Below are positions 1 to 8,426 of a DNA stretch of 64,000 nucleotides, piece after piece (within the stretch, counting starts at the first letter, position 1; every line of letters starts with the position of its first letter). Source of the DNA: Eubacterium sp. (GTDB taxonomy: Bacteria > Bacillota > Clostridia > Lachnospirales > Lachnospiraceae); assembly GCA_017433295.1 (NCBI GenBank), contig JAFRHL010000050.1, forward strand, positions 1 through 64,000. Reading direction: 5' to 3'. The notes beneath the pieces were generated by a model. That model worked only from the letters and a program-made list of their open reading frames with translations, had not been told where the DNA came from and did not search any database. The position numbers were made by a program, and so were the translations under genes.

Positions 1-146
1 ACCATGAGAGCACTTTTTATAAATATGGTACAGATCATCAGGAGTGTCTTGCCCACATACTGCGGTATCTGAAGGACAGCATGCAGAATGAGCCGGACAG
101 GACCTGGAACAGGGAAATGCGTTCACTGGTACAGGAAATGAAATAA
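1..146 (+). pseudogene. IS66-family transposase fragment
   Basis: Reading frame 3 is open from the window edge to a TAA at 144-146 and encodes 47 residues. They include the segment YGTDHQECLAHILRYLKDS, which I recognise as part of the catalytic domain of IS66 (TnpC) transposases. Intact IS66 transposases continue well past this segment, so the stop right after LVQEMK marks a truncated copy. No terminal inverted repeat or other IS66 gene is visible on the right side, and a terminator follows directly. The left part lies outside the window, so it cannot be told whether the copy is otherwise intact upstream. Family assignment is from memory of conserved sequence, not from a search. Confidence 0.72.
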
Positions 147-188
147 AACCGATGGCTGTAACTTAGTACAGTTTATACCATCGGTTTT
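145..188. terminator. Bidirectional rho-independent terminator
   Basis: A perfect 11-bp stem, AAAACCGATGG (145-155) against CCATCGGTTTT (178-188), encloses a smaller CTGTA/TACAG hairpin (156-160 with 167-171). The stem ends in T-runs on both strands. It can end the minus-strand trxB transcript and any plus-strand read-through from the transposase remnant. Confidence 0.8.
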
Positions 189-218
189 ATTCATGCAAGG
201 TTGCCTCTGAACTGTAAC

Positions 219-1148
219 TCATAAACCATTTATATACCGGCAGGCTGCCAGGGCTGCAGTGGCCCCGTCGGCCACGGCTGTGGTCAGCTGTCGTACATTT
301 TTCCTCCTGCAGTCGCCGGCCACGAAGATCCCCGCGGTCTTTGTCATACAGTCTTCATCTGAATCAAAATAACCGTATTCGTTAAGAACGGCCAGACCGG
401 CAAAGGCTTCGTTCTCCGGTATCAGCCCGATGGCCTCGAATAGTCCGTCGCAGGCTATCACCTTGTCCTGCCCGGAGTCTTTGTCTGTTATCCTGATGCC
501 CCGAAGCTCATCACCTTCTGTCAGAAAGCCCGCGATGGCTACATTGGTAAAAGCCTTAACATTATTCATCGGAAAGAGGGTCTCCTGGAGTTTTTTCTCA
601 CCGGTAAATGCGGGAAGGTCCTGAAGCAGGATAACTTCTTTGCACTTTCCTGCCAGGAGAATGGCTTCCTGGAGGGCAGAGTTCCCCCCTCCGGCAACGC
701 AGACGGTCTTTCCTGTGTAGAAATCTCCATCGCAGACTGCGCAAAAGGAGATTCCTTCGCCCACCAGTTCTTCTTCTCCCGGAAGACCCAGCATCCGATG
801 CTTTACTCCTGTGGCCAGGATCACTGTCATGCCTTCAAAGCTGCTACCTTCCTCGGTTCTCACAAGCTTACATCTCTGGCCGTCCCCATAATCGGCATCA
901 GCTACGGAAATAACCGTCTCAAATTCGATTTCCGCCCCCTGTTTCAGGATCTGGTCCAGCATCCGGTCAGCGAATTCATTGCCGCTCATGGACAGGCTGC
1001 CCGGATAGTTCTCCACCTTGGGAGAATGGGTGATCTGTCCTCCAAATCCGTTCTTTTCGATTACAAGGGCGCTTTTACCGTTACGTACTGCATAGAGGGC
1101 AGCGGTCATGCCGGCGGGGCCTCCCCCGACTACAATCACATCATACAT
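219..1148 (-). CDS. trxB: Thioredoxin reductase-like flavoprotein (nrd-linked)
   Basis: A 309-residue flavoprotein of the thioredoxin reductase family, expected to pass electrons through FAD and a CxxC disulfide to a thioredoxin-like partner in the cytoplasm. Visible features are the N-terminal FAD motif GGGPAG (8-13), FGGQ (35-38), the redox pair C136/C139 in CAVCDGD, a second dinucleotide motif GGGNSA (153-158), and the C-terminal FAD-contact GDC. The HRRxxxR signature that binds the NADPH 2'-phosphate is not recognisable; that stretch reads LLQDLPAFTGEKK. The electron donor may therefore not be NADPH. The start at 1148 is chosen for AGGAGG nine bases upstream; an in-frame extension to 1211 lacks such a site. 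The gene follows nrdD, whose C-terminus carries a redoxin domain, which suggests it serves that enzyme. Confidence 0.88.
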   Translation of the reverse strand: MYDVIVVGGGPAGMTAALYAVRNGKSALVIEKNGFGGQITHSPKVENYPGSLSMSGNEFADRMLDQILKQGAEIEFETVISVADADYGDGQRCKLVRTEEGSSFEGMTVILATGVKHRMLGLPGEEELVGEGISFCAVCDGDFYTGKTVCVAGGGNSALQEAILLAGKCKEVILLQDLPAFTGEKKLQETLFPMNNVKAFTNVAIAGFLTEGDELRGIRITDKDSGQDKVIACDGLFEAIGLIPENEAFAGLAVLNEYGYFDSDEDCMTKTAGIFVAGDCRRKNVRQLTTAVADGATAALAACRYINGL

Positions 1149-1172
1149 AAAGTCTTTCCTCCTGATGGTGCC

Positions 1173-1215
1173 TAAAAAGATACGTGGGTTCCGTAAATGT
1201 ACAGATCCCACGTAG
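1173..1215 (-). terminator. Terminator or attenuator between nrdD and trxB
   Basis: On the minus strand TACGTGGG (1214-1207) pairs with CCCACGTA (1188-1181) and is followed by TCTTTTT. It lies between the nrdD stop and the trxB Shine-Dalgarno site. Only about 25 bases separate it from the trxB start, so trxB is probably expressed by partial read-through. Confidence 0.75.
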
Positions 1216-1233
1216 ATAATTATTTCACGACAT

Positions 1234-3681
1234 TTATTTCTTCATTAACCAGCCCTTGATGTTGGATACACCGCGGTATTTCTCGAAGGTATCCCCCTTT
1301 ACCAGGACCAGGGTCGGAGCCTGTTTCACGCCAAATCTGGATACAAGCTCCTTCTCCTCATTGGCATTAAGGGAAGTATACCCTACTCCTGCCTTGTCAA
1401 GAAGTGCTCCTGCGGCCTTGCAGTTGGGGCAGGTCGGAGTCTTGAAGAGGAAGATGGAATCGCTCTCGGCTCCCTTTTCCATCTCAATAGTTCCCACCGC
1501 TTCTTCGATCTTTGTAAAGTCCACCGGCTTCTTGGGAAGAACCCTCTCTCCCTTGAGTACCGCAGGCTTTTCATCCACCGGTGCCGTTCTGGCTCCTTCA
1601 TGGGTCAGTACGGATCTGCCGATATTGTATACTTTACGGTCCCTGTACTCCTGGGCCTTTCCGTCGTTCCAGTTCTGTACCGGACGGTAATAACCTGTGA
1701 TGCGGCTGTATACCTCTGTCTTCTGTCCGCAGACCGGGCAGATGGACTGTTCTCCTGTCAGGTAACCATGGTCCTTACATACGGAATATGTGGGGGACAT
1801 GGTATAATAAGGCAGCTTATAGTTCTCCGCGATCTTACGAACCAGTCCGGCAGCAGCCTTCCAGTCCGGAAGCTTCTCGCCCAGGAAGGCATGGAATACT
1901 GTTCCTGAGGTATAAAGAGTCTGCAGGTCATCCTGGATATCCAGGGCAGAGAATACATCCTCCGTATAGCCCACCGGCAGGTGGGAGGAATTGGTATAAT
2001 ATGGAGTGCCGTTCATATTGGCAGTAATGATATCCGGGAACTCCTCCTTATCATGCATGGCAAAGCGGTAAGTGGTGGACTCTGCAGGTGTGGCCTCCAG
2101 ATTGTAGAGGTCTCCATACTGTTCCTGATAGTCGGACAGGCGCTCCCTCATATGATTTAATACTTCTCTGGTAAACTTCTGGGTCCTCTCGCTGGTAAGG
2201 TCTGCCCGGATCCATTTGGCGTTCAGTCCCACTTCGTTCATGCCGATCAGGCCGATGGTGGAAAAGTGGTTTTCAAAGGATCCCAGATACCTCTTGGTGT
2301 AGGGATAGAGTCCCTGCTCCAGCAGTTTTGAAATAACGGAACGCTTTGTCTTCAGGCTTCTTGCAGAAATATCCATCAGATTGTCCAGGCGGTCATAAAA
2401 GTCCTTCTCATCCTTGGCCAGATAAGCGATCCTTGGCATATTGATGGTAACCACACCGATGGAACCGGTGGACTCTCCTGCTCCGAAGAAACCGCCTGAC
2501 TTTTTGCGAAGTTCACGGAGGTCCAGACGGAGTCTGCAGCACATGGAACGGACATCACTGGGCTCCATGTCGGAATTAATGTAATTGGAAAAATACGGTG
2601 TGCCGTATTTTGCTGTCATCTCAAAGAGAAGCTTGTTGTTCTCTGTCTCACTCCAGTCAAAGTCATTGGTGATGGAGTAGGTGGGGATGGGATACTGGAA
2701 ACCGCGGCCATTGGCGTCACCTTCGATCATGATCTCGATAAAGGCCTTGTTCACCATATCCATTTCTTTCTGGCAGTCACCATAGGTAAAGTCCATATCC
2801 TTTCCGCCGATGATGGCAGGAAGGTTCTTTAAGTCCTCCGGTACCACCCAGTCAAGGGTGATATTGCTGAAGGGTGCCTGGGTACCCCAGCGGCTGGGAG
2901 TGTTTACGCCGTACACAAAGGACTGAACACACTGCTTAACTTCCCTCTGGGTCAGGTTATCCACCTTGACAAAGGGAGCCAGATAAGTATCAAAGGAAGA
3001 AAATGCCTGGGCCCCTGCCCACTCATTCTGCATGATACCCAGGAAATTCACCATCTGGTTGCATAAGGTGGAAAGATGGTTGGCCGGAGAAGATGTGATC
3101 TTTCCGGGTACACCGCCCAGACCTTCTTTGATGAGCTGCTTTAAGCTCCAGCCCGCACAGTAACCGGTCAGCATGGACAGGTCGTGCAGATGGATCTCTG
3201 CCTTTCTGTGGGCATCGGCCACCTCATCATCGTACACCTCACTGAGCCAGTAATTGGCTGTGATGGCCCCGGAATTGGAAAGGATCAGGCCTCCCACAGA
3301 ATAAGTCACCGTGGAATTCTCCTTTACCCGCCAGTCATTGATCTTTACGTAATTATCCACCAGTTCTTTATAATTCAGCAGGGTCGAGTTAATGTTACGA
3401 ACCTTCTCCCGCTGTCTTCTGTAAAGAATATAGGCTTTGGCGACATCCGCGTAGCCGGACTCGGAGAGGACCTTCTCCACACTGTCCTGGATCTCCTCAA
3501 CCTGAATAAGCCCTTCCTTGATCTTACTCTCAAAATCTGCTGAAACATGCAGGGAGATAAGATCGATGACACTGGGATGATACTGCTTGTCAAGCGCCTC
3601 GAAAGCCTTGGTGATGGCTCCGCTGATCTTGGCGATATTAAACTCAACGATCTTCCCGTCTCTTTTTACAACACGATACAT
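1234..3681 (-). CDS. nrdD: Anaerobic ribonucleoside-triphosphate reductase with C-terminal redoxin domain
   Basis: An 815-residue class III ribonucleotide reductase, which makes dNTPs from NTPs under anaerobic conditions using a glycyl radical. An ATP-cone regulatory domain occupies about residues 1-95. The catalytic barrel follows and ends with Cys/His metal ligands (SVCKDHGYL and CPVCG) and the glycyl-radical loop RITGYY (G663). After a roughly 60-residue linker comes a glutaredoxin/thioredoxin-like domain (about 742-815) with active-site CPNC (751-754) and a cis-Pro motif QAPT. Class III enzymes without this domain stop soon after the radical loop, so the redoxin is a fusion. Start 3681 has GGAGGG six bases upstream; the ATG at 3687 abuts that site and is less likely. 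The activase nrdG lies upstream and a trxB-like gene downstream. Confidence 0.95.
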   Translation of the reverse strand: MYRVVKRDGKIVEFNIAKISGAITKAFEALDKQYHPSVIDLISLHVSADFESKIKEGLIQVEEIQDSVEKVLSESGYADVAKAYILYRRQREKVRNINSTLLNYKELVDNYVKINDWRVKENSTVTYSVGGLILSNSGAITANYWLSEVYDDEVADAHRKAEIHLHDLSMLTGYCAGWSLKQLIKEGLGGVPGKITSSPANHLSTLCNQMVNFLGIMQNEWAGAQAFSSFDTYLAPFVKVDNLTQREVKQCVQSFVYGVNTPSRWGTQAPFSNITLDWVVPEDLKNLPAIIGGKDMDFTYGDCQKEMDMVNKAFIEIMIEGDANGRGFQYPIPTYSITNDFDWSETENNKLLFEMTAKYGTPYFSNYINSDMEPSDVRSMCCRLRLDLRELRKKSGGFFGAGESTGSIGVVTINMPRIAYLAKDEKDFYDRLDNLMDISARSLKTKRSVISKLLEQGLYPYTKRYLGSFENHFSTIGLIGMNEVGLNAKWIRADLTSERTQKFTREVLNHMRERLSDYQEQYGDLYNLEATPAESTTYRFAMHDKEEFPDIITANMNGTPYYTNSSHLPVGYTEDVFSALDIQDDLQTLYTSGTVFHAFLGEKLPDWKAAAGLVRKIAENYKLPYYTMSPTYSVCKDHGYLTGEQSICPVCGQKTEVYSRITGYYRPVQNWNDGKAQEYRDRKVYNIGRSVLTHEGARTAPVDEKPAVLKGERVLPKKPVDFTKIEEAVGTIEMEKGAESDSIFLFKTPTCPNCKAAGALLDKAGVGYTSLNANEEKELVSRFGVKQAPTLVLVKGDTFEKYRGVSNIKGWLMKK

Positions 3682-3803
3682 AAGCATCCCTCCAGATGGT
3701 ATTTCACCGGTACTGGCAATCATTAAACAGGCAGTACCATATTTTATCAGATAATCCAAAAGGTTCCGGGCATCTTAAAAGCTGCCCGAAAACGAACAGT
3801 ACA

Positions 3804-3832
3804 ACAATATCACGAAAGGAAGGAAACGTCAA
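3804..3832 (-). promoter_or_regulatory. nrdD promoter
   Basis: On the minus strand the -35 box TTGACG (3832-3827) and -10 box TATTGT (3809-3804) are 17 bases apart. Transcription would start near 3797 and leave a leader of about 115 bases. That leader holds two small hairpins (3765-3786 and 3709-3738). Confidence 0.7.
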
Positions 3833-3872
3833 TATCTAGTGTAAAAAAAATTATTCTGTCTATATATAGTGC
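3827..3872. promoter_or_regulatory. Two NrdR-like operator boxes
   Basis: Two 16-bp sites, 3827-3842 and 3857-3872, each match about 12 of 16 positions of the NrdR-box consensus ACACWATATATWGTGT. They start 30 bp apart, close to three helical turns, as is usual for paired NrdR boxes. The first overlaps the -35 box of the nrdD promoter. NrdR is the nucleotide-sensing repressor of ribonucleotide reductase genes; its own gene is not in the window. Confidence 0.7.
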
Positions 3873-3933
3873 ATAACCCTTGCAGACCCGGAACCGGCCA
3901 AAAGGGAATGTACAGCCTTTATTCATCCCATTT

Positions 3934-4653
3934 TCAGTCTGTGCCCCGAAGCCGGGCATCCCGGACATAGGCTGACACGATCCCCAGATATTGTGCCAGG
4001 TCCTGTGGCGAAGGCGCATGAAGTCCCCCAAAGGGCACACTGTCCCGGTCTGTAAAACTCTGGAGAAAATACCTGTCTGCTCCTTTTATCATCTTCCCGA
4101 TCCCGTGAAAGTCTTCTGCCTCATGGAATTCCCTTACTGCTGTGGTGCGGAACTCATAATCCACACCGGAATCCATAATGACCGATATACTTTTCCTTAT
4201 GGAGGAAAGATCCGGCTTCTTCTTCTGCTCCCCTCCGGCAGGATCTGCAAGACCCGTTGTCAGGGCATATTTTTCCGGACTGTTTTTGATATCCATGGCC
4301 ACGTAATCCAGCAGTCCTTCTTCCAGAAGTCCGGAAAGAAACCCGGGATGACAGCCATTGGTATCAAGCTTAATGGCAAAGCCCAGGTCACGGATCTTTC
4401 TGATCAGTTCGGGCAGTCCTTGATGGAGACAGGGCTCTCCTCCCGTAATGGCTACCCCGTCCAGAAGTCCGGTTCTTTTTTTCAGGAAGGCCAGAAGCTC
4501 CTCCCCCTCCATAAGGGCCGGTGCCCGGCCCTCCGCCAGATCATAATTATGGCAGTAGGGGCACCTGAAATCACAGCCGTTAAGAAAGACTGTGCAGGCC
4601 ACCTTGCCCGGGAAATCAAGAAGTGTCAATTTCTGAAGTCCGTAAATTTTCAT
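3934..4653 (-). CDS. nrdG: Anaerobic ribonucleotide reductase activating protein (radical SAM)
   Basis: A 239-residue radical-SAM activase expected to install the glycyl radical on NrdD. The [4Fe-4S] motif is CDFRCPYCHN (CxxxCxxC). It is followed by the GGEP motif that helps bind S-adenosylmethionine, in AITGGEPCL. The sequence resembles the NrdG2/pyruvate-formate-lyase-activase-like type rather than the short E. coli NrdG. Start 4653 is chosen because GGAG lies six bases upstream; an in-frame ATG at 4665 has no ribosome site. It follows the DUF4037 gene by 24 bases and precedes the separate nrdD promoter, so it can be expressed from the upstream operon. Confidence 0.92.
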   Translation of the reverse strand: MKIYGLQKLTLLDFPGKVACTVFLNGCDFRCPYCHNYDLAEGRAPALMEGEELLAFLKKRTGLLDGVAITGGEPCLHQGLPELIRKIRDLGFAIKLDTNGCHPGFLSGLLEEGLLDYVAMDIKNSPEKYALTTGLADPAGGEQKKKPDLSSIRKSISVIMDSGVDYEFRTTAVREFHEAEDFHGIGKMIKGADRYFLQSFTDRDSVPFGGLHAPSPQDLAQYLGIVSAYVRDARLRGTD

Positions 4654-4677
4654 CGTAATCTCCATTCCGCCGGCCGG

Positions 4678-5643
4678 TTACACTGCCGATAAAATATGCA
4701 TGTTCCGAAGGCCGGACTCTTTTATCGTATCGTTAACGGAATAAGCATGCTTCTCAAGGTCACCACAGGAGGCCGACGTCAGTTCCTGTCCGGCCAGTTC
4801 TTCAATGATATCCCCGCATATTCCCTCCATTACCTTCCATTTTTCCTCAGCCATCTCCCCATCATTATCGGATGTGAGTAAAAATTCCAGAAGCTCCGCC
4901 TGATAAGACTGGACAGGCAGAGCCCTTAAGGCCCGGAAGGACCACTTGTAGTAGGGCCGGTAGCACCGGTTCAGCAGGAAGAGTACCTCCATAGCACTTG
5001 TGGCAAACTCGTAAACTGCCAGCTGGGCAGCCGCTGTTTCCCCATGTCCGAGGCATCTTTGGTAATTGTACTGGCCTGACTGGGCCATGAGAAGCAGGTT
5101 ACCGGCCAGCTTTTTTCTTCTGATATCCTCAGGATAGAAGGAAATCTCCTGTCGGATCCTGGTCATTTCCCCATATTGATCAAAATAGATCTCTCCGTTC
5201 ACAGCTTCCGCCAGACCCTGTCCCGGTACACGCAGCCACTGTCTGAAATCGAGTTTTCCATCGGGACTTCCCGTCTTTTCCAGGAAGAAATCCCCCAGTC
5301 TTATGACACCGTGTCTTGCTCCTCCGGCAGGCTGCACAAGGCTTCTTCGGTATCCCATAAACTCCTTGGGCAGCTTTGCGTAAGCCCGTTCCAGCTTAAA
5401 AGCTGTTTTCCGGTCCACCAGGTCCTCTCCCGGCAGGAAAAGACAAAACCCCGGTTCAAAATCGTGATCCTTCGAGATCTCATCATCATAGCCAAAACAT
5501 TCGGATCCGCTGCCGCACAGCCCGGCGGCCAGATAGGGCAGAAGGTCGGGAAACTGTTCTTTCAGCATGGGCTCCCCGAACTTCTCATAATATGCCCTGG
5601 CCAGATCCAGCCCCTTTATCATTGTCTTACTATACTCTTCCAT
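4678..5643 (-). CDS. DUF4037 nucleotidyltransferase-like protein
   Basis: A 321-residue cytoplasmic protein that I recognise as DUF4037. The N-terminal part carries GSGSE (44-48), then DDEIS (53-57) and DHD (59-61), a layout resembling the glycine-serine and paired-acid signature of minimal nucleotidyltransferases. The substrate is unknown. The rest appears helical with no membrane segment. It starts 18 bases after the TPR gene with AAAGGAA as ribosome site, so the two are very likely co-expressed. The association of DUF4037 with a TPR protein fits a small two-gene unit of unknown role, placed upstream of nrdG. The family call is from the motif pattern; no activity is claimed. Confidence 0.75.
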   Translation of the reverse strand: MEEYSKTMIKGLDLARAYYEKFGEPMLKEQFPDLLPYLAAGLCGSGSECFGYDDEISKDHDFEPGFCLFLPGEDLVDRKTAFKLERAYAKLPKEFMGYRRSLVQPAGGARHGVIRLGDFFLEKTGSPDGKLDFRQWLRVPGQGLAEAVNGEIYFDQYGEMTRIRQEISFYPEDIRRKKLAGNLLLMAQSGQYNYQRCLGHGETAAAQLAVYEFATSAMEVLFLLNRCYRPYYKWSFRALRALPVQSYQAELLEFLLTSDNDGEMAEEKWKVMEGICGDIIEELAGQELTSASCGDLEKHAYSVNDTIKESGLRNMHILSAV

Positions 5644-5661
5644 TCTGTTTCCTTTATAAAA

Positions 5662-6546
5662 TCATCGATCCTGTGAGAGCCTGCTGTAAATCTCCTCAGC
5701 CCTCCCGGTTAACTCTTTTCCTGCCAGAAAATATCCGTAATACTCAAAAGTCGGAGCACATTTTTCACATACAAAAGCATAATATCCGTCTCTGGGAAGT
5801 GTGGGTGTATCAAGAAGCTCCAGGGCTTTATCCAGGCATGTGCAGATCTCTTCATCCCCCTCTTCCAGCCCATGCTCATATTCTATGGCATTGGCCATAT
5901 TCAGGTAAGTTATAGCCTGCTCCAGTTCTCCGTCCGTCACATCTGCCATTACGCTCAGGGCCTTTTCATAAAGGTCCCCGGCTTCATCGAACCTGCCCAG
6001 AGCAGCACAGGTCAGGGCCATATTATTATATAGTCCTCCCAGCAGGTCCGGCCGGGTCTGGCCTGAACTTTCATATAGTAGCTTTGCCTTATAAAAAAGC
6101 TCCAGGGCGCGCTGGTTTTCCTGAAAGGCGTTGCAGGCAGTAGCCAGATTCACATAGGTGGTCCCGGCGCTGATGCTGTCTTCCATGTGGAGTTCCGAAA
6201 GCAGCCTCAATGCCTCTTCCCCTCTTATAAATGCATTTTCCCTGTCAGACATTTTCCGGTAATAGCCCACCAGCTCATTGCAGATCATCAGCTGGCCCTT
6301 AAGGTCGCTTCCAAATCTGGCTTCTTCAAGCCAGTAAAGAAGATGTCTCCCGGCACCTTCATAATCACGGCGGCTCATGTATTCGTCCATCTTCTGTATG
6401 ATCCTCTGCTGGGGTACCGGCTTTACCTCAGGAGTCACGCCATAAGGATCCCCGCAGAGGACACACCGGGGTTCCACATAATCCTCCGGTTTTAAAATAT
6501 GGTTTCCGGGACTTTTGAGCTTTTCATCTCTTTCAATAATTTTCAT
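5662..6546 (-). CDS. Tetratricopeptide repeat protein
   Basis: A 294-residue TPR protein, probably a cytoplasmic scaffold or partner of the adjacent DUF4037 protein. The N-terminal part has a CVLCG pair that could bind metal. Several 34-residue-like helical repeats follow, for example NLATACNAFQENQRALELFYKA-like and NNMALTCAALGRFDEAGDLY-like segments, with the usual Ala/Gly/Tyr spacing. Start 6546 is preferred since GGAGA lies eight bases upstream; a GTG at 6594 would add 16 residues but has no good site. There is no signal peptide. Function cannot be deduced beyond protein-protein interaction. Confidence 0.8.
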   Translation of the reverse strand: MKIIERDEKLKSPGNHILKPEDYVEPRCVLCGDPYGVTPEVKPVPQQRIIQKMDEYMSRRDYEGAGRHLLYWLEEARFGSDLKGQLMICNELVGYYRKMSDRENAFIRGEEALRLLSELHMEDSISAGTTYVNLATACNAFQENQRALELFYKAKLLYESSGQTRPDLLGGLYNNMALTCAALGRFDEAGDLYEKALSVMADVTDGELEQAITYLNMANAIEYEHGLEEGDEEICTCLDKALELLDTPTLPRDGYYAFVCEKCAPTFEYYGYFLAGKELTGRAEEIYSRLSQDR

Positions 6547-6602
6547 ACTACATTCTCCGATTTCGTAATCCCTGTCTTTAAAATGATCTTTCACATTTGT
6601 AT

Positions 6603-7514
6603 TTACCTGTCTTCCTTCTTATTTTTTCTTACGAAGGAAACTGCAGACAGTCCGGCCAGGGCTCCCTCATGGACCGCTTTGGCCACCTGCAGCAGCCCGC
6701 CGGTGCAGTCTCCGGCTGCATAAACTCCCGGGATATTGGTGGCCATATCTTCATCCACCTTTATATTTCCCTTTTCTGACAGGGCGGCACCCATCTGTCT
6801 TGCCATATCCGCACTTCCCGCCGTTCCCACAGCCACAAACACACCGGATACCGGTACTTCGGGACTTTTTTCAGAAGTTCCGGCCTTTTCGGAGGCCGCC
6901 GGTTCCTCAAGCCGGATACCGGTTACCAGTTCGTCCCCCTCGATGGACTGGATCTTCAAAGTATTTAATGGAATACTATGATCCCTGGAAAAGGCCGGTT
7001 CTTTTCCATCTGTAAAGATCGTTACATTTCCGGCCACATTGGCAAGCTCCTCCGCCTCGTGTAAAGCGTAGTCCCCGTTGCCAAGAACTGCCACATCCTT
7101 TCCCCGGTAGAAAAATGCGTCACAGACCGCACAATAGCTGACGCCTTTTCCTTCCATCTCCTTTATGCCGGGAATGGGAGGCCGCATCCTTTTACTGCCG
7201 GTGGCAAAAATAATGCTTCTGGTCTCAAAGCTTCCCTCTGTGGTCACCACCTCAAAGGGATCAAAGCCCCGGACTCCCAGCATCTGGGCTTCCATGATAC
7301 GGATTCCCAGAGCCCTGGCCTGAGCGATGCCTCTCTCATATAATTCTTTCCCTGATAAGGGCTCTTCCAGACCGTAGTAATTCTCTATCTTTTCTGCCTT
7401 GTCCAGAGCGCCGATACCGTTATGGATCACCAGAGGATCCATATTGCTTCTCTTGGCATACAGGGCAGCAGAAATACCGGCGGGGCCGGCACCTATGATA
7501 ATAATATTCTCCAT
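6603..7514 (-). CDS. Thioredoxin reductase-like flavoprotein (amr-linked)
   Basis: A 303-residue member of the thioredoxin reductase family with FAD motif GAGPAG (8-13) and redox pair C128/C131 in CAVCDAFF. It is more divergent than the nrd-linked copy. The usual GGQ loop is replaced by IGALDKA. The second nucleotide-binding loop is GNGDYA (145-150) instead of GxGxxA. The HRRxxxR NADPH signature is absent, with FTDGKEPAF in its place. Such losses are typical of pyridine-nucleotide-independent relatives, for example ferredoxin-dependent flavin thioredoxin reductases, so ferredoxin is a plausible donor (inference). Start 7514 has AGGAAA upstream. The gene lies between the radical-SAM gene amrS and the TPR gene in the same run. 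Confidence 0.82.
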   Translation of the reverse strand: MENIIIIGAGPAGISAALYAKRSNMDPLVIHNGIGALDKAEKIENYYGLEEPLSGKELYERGIAQARALGIRIMEAQMLGVRGFDPFEVVTTEGSFETRSIIFATGSKRMRPPIPGIKEMEGKGVSYCAVCDAFFYRGKDVAVLGNGDYALHEAEELANVAGNVTIFTDGKEPAFSRDHSIPLNTLKIQSIEGDELVTGIRLEEPAASEKAGTSEKSPEVPVSGVFVAVGTAGSADMARQMGAALSEKGNIKVDEDMATNIPGVYAAGDCTGGLLQVAKAVHEGALAGLSAVSFVRKNKKEDR

Positions 7515-7565
7515 AAAGCTTTCCTTTCTTATATACATTTTCTCCAGCATGAAATGATGATCTTT

Positions 7566-8426
7566 TTAACAGTTTCCTGTATAAACATATTTAAGCCGCT
7601 CCCCGGCAATATCCGCCAGATGATAGATCAGGCTCACATCCGTTGCTTTTCGGTCCTTCATATGAAATCTGGGAAAAAACCTTGAAATATGAAGGGGGAC
7701 ACCATCTCCGATGATCCGGCCATCCATATCCTTAAGGTTTGAGATCCATCTGCTTATATCTCTCATTTCTTCTTCCGTATCATTCTCGCCCGGCACCACC
7801 AGGGTGGTCAGCTCCACATGACAGTATTTCACCGCTTCCCTGATGAAATCCATCACCATCTCCCGGTCTCCTCCCAGAACTTTATCGTAATATCTTCCGG
7901 AAAAGCCCTTCAGGTCAATATTCATGGCATCTATATAGGGAATGATCTCCCGGAACACAGCAAGATCAGCCGTACCATTGGTAACCAGAACATTTTTCAT
8001 ACCCCGTTCATGAACAAGCCTTGCCGAGTCCCTGACATATTCATATCCCACCAGGGGTTCATTGTAGGTAAATGCCACGCCGATATTCCCCCGGGGCAGG
8101 TAATACTCTGCCGTATCCGCAAGTTCCTGAGGACTTATATACTCCGCTTCCTTCCTGAACCTTGCGGCCTCCTCCGACCAGGATATTTCATAATTCTGGC
8201 AGAAAGGACAGCGCAGATTACAGCCATAGCTGCCCACTGACAGAATACGGCTCCCGGGATAAAAACGGTTCAGGGGCTTTTTTTCAATGGGATCAAGGGC
8301 AAGAGCGGTAACCCGTCCGTAATTATCAGCTGTCACCACTCCATCCCGGCAGATCCTGGCACCACAAAAGCCTGTCCGGCCTTCTTTCAGTTTGCAGTGT
8401 CTGAAACAGACTGTGCAGGTTTGCAT
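7566..8426 (-). CDS. amrS: AmmeMemoRadiSam system radical SAM enzyme
   Basis: A 286-residue radical-SAM protein of the AmrS family, found with AMMECR1 and Memo-like proteins in many anaerobes. The cluster motif is CNLRCPFCQN (C69, C73, C76). An N-terminal set of cysteines (C4, C7, C11, C21) may bind a second metal site. AFTYNEP and VTNGT are recognisable radical-SAM barrel segments. The reaction is not established. The start has GAGGAG eight bases upstream and lies inside the end of the HD-domain gene (40-base overlap), which implies translational coupling. It is part of the minus-strand operon beginning with the Memo-AMMECR1 fusion. Confidence 0.88.
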   Translation of the reverse strand: MQTCTVCFRHCKLKEGRTGFCGARICRDGVVTADNYGRVTALALDPIEKKPLNRFYPGSRILSVGSYGCNLRCPFCQNYEISWSEEAARFRKEAEYISPQELADTAEYYLPRGNIGVAFTYNEPLVGYEYVRDSARLVHERGMKNVLVTNGTADLAVFREIIPYIDAMNIDLKGFSGRYYDKVLGGDREMVMDFIREAVKYCHVELTTLVVPGENDTEEEMRDISRWISNLKDMDGRIIGDGVPLHISRFFPRFHMKDRKATDVSLIYHLADIAGERLKYVYTGNC

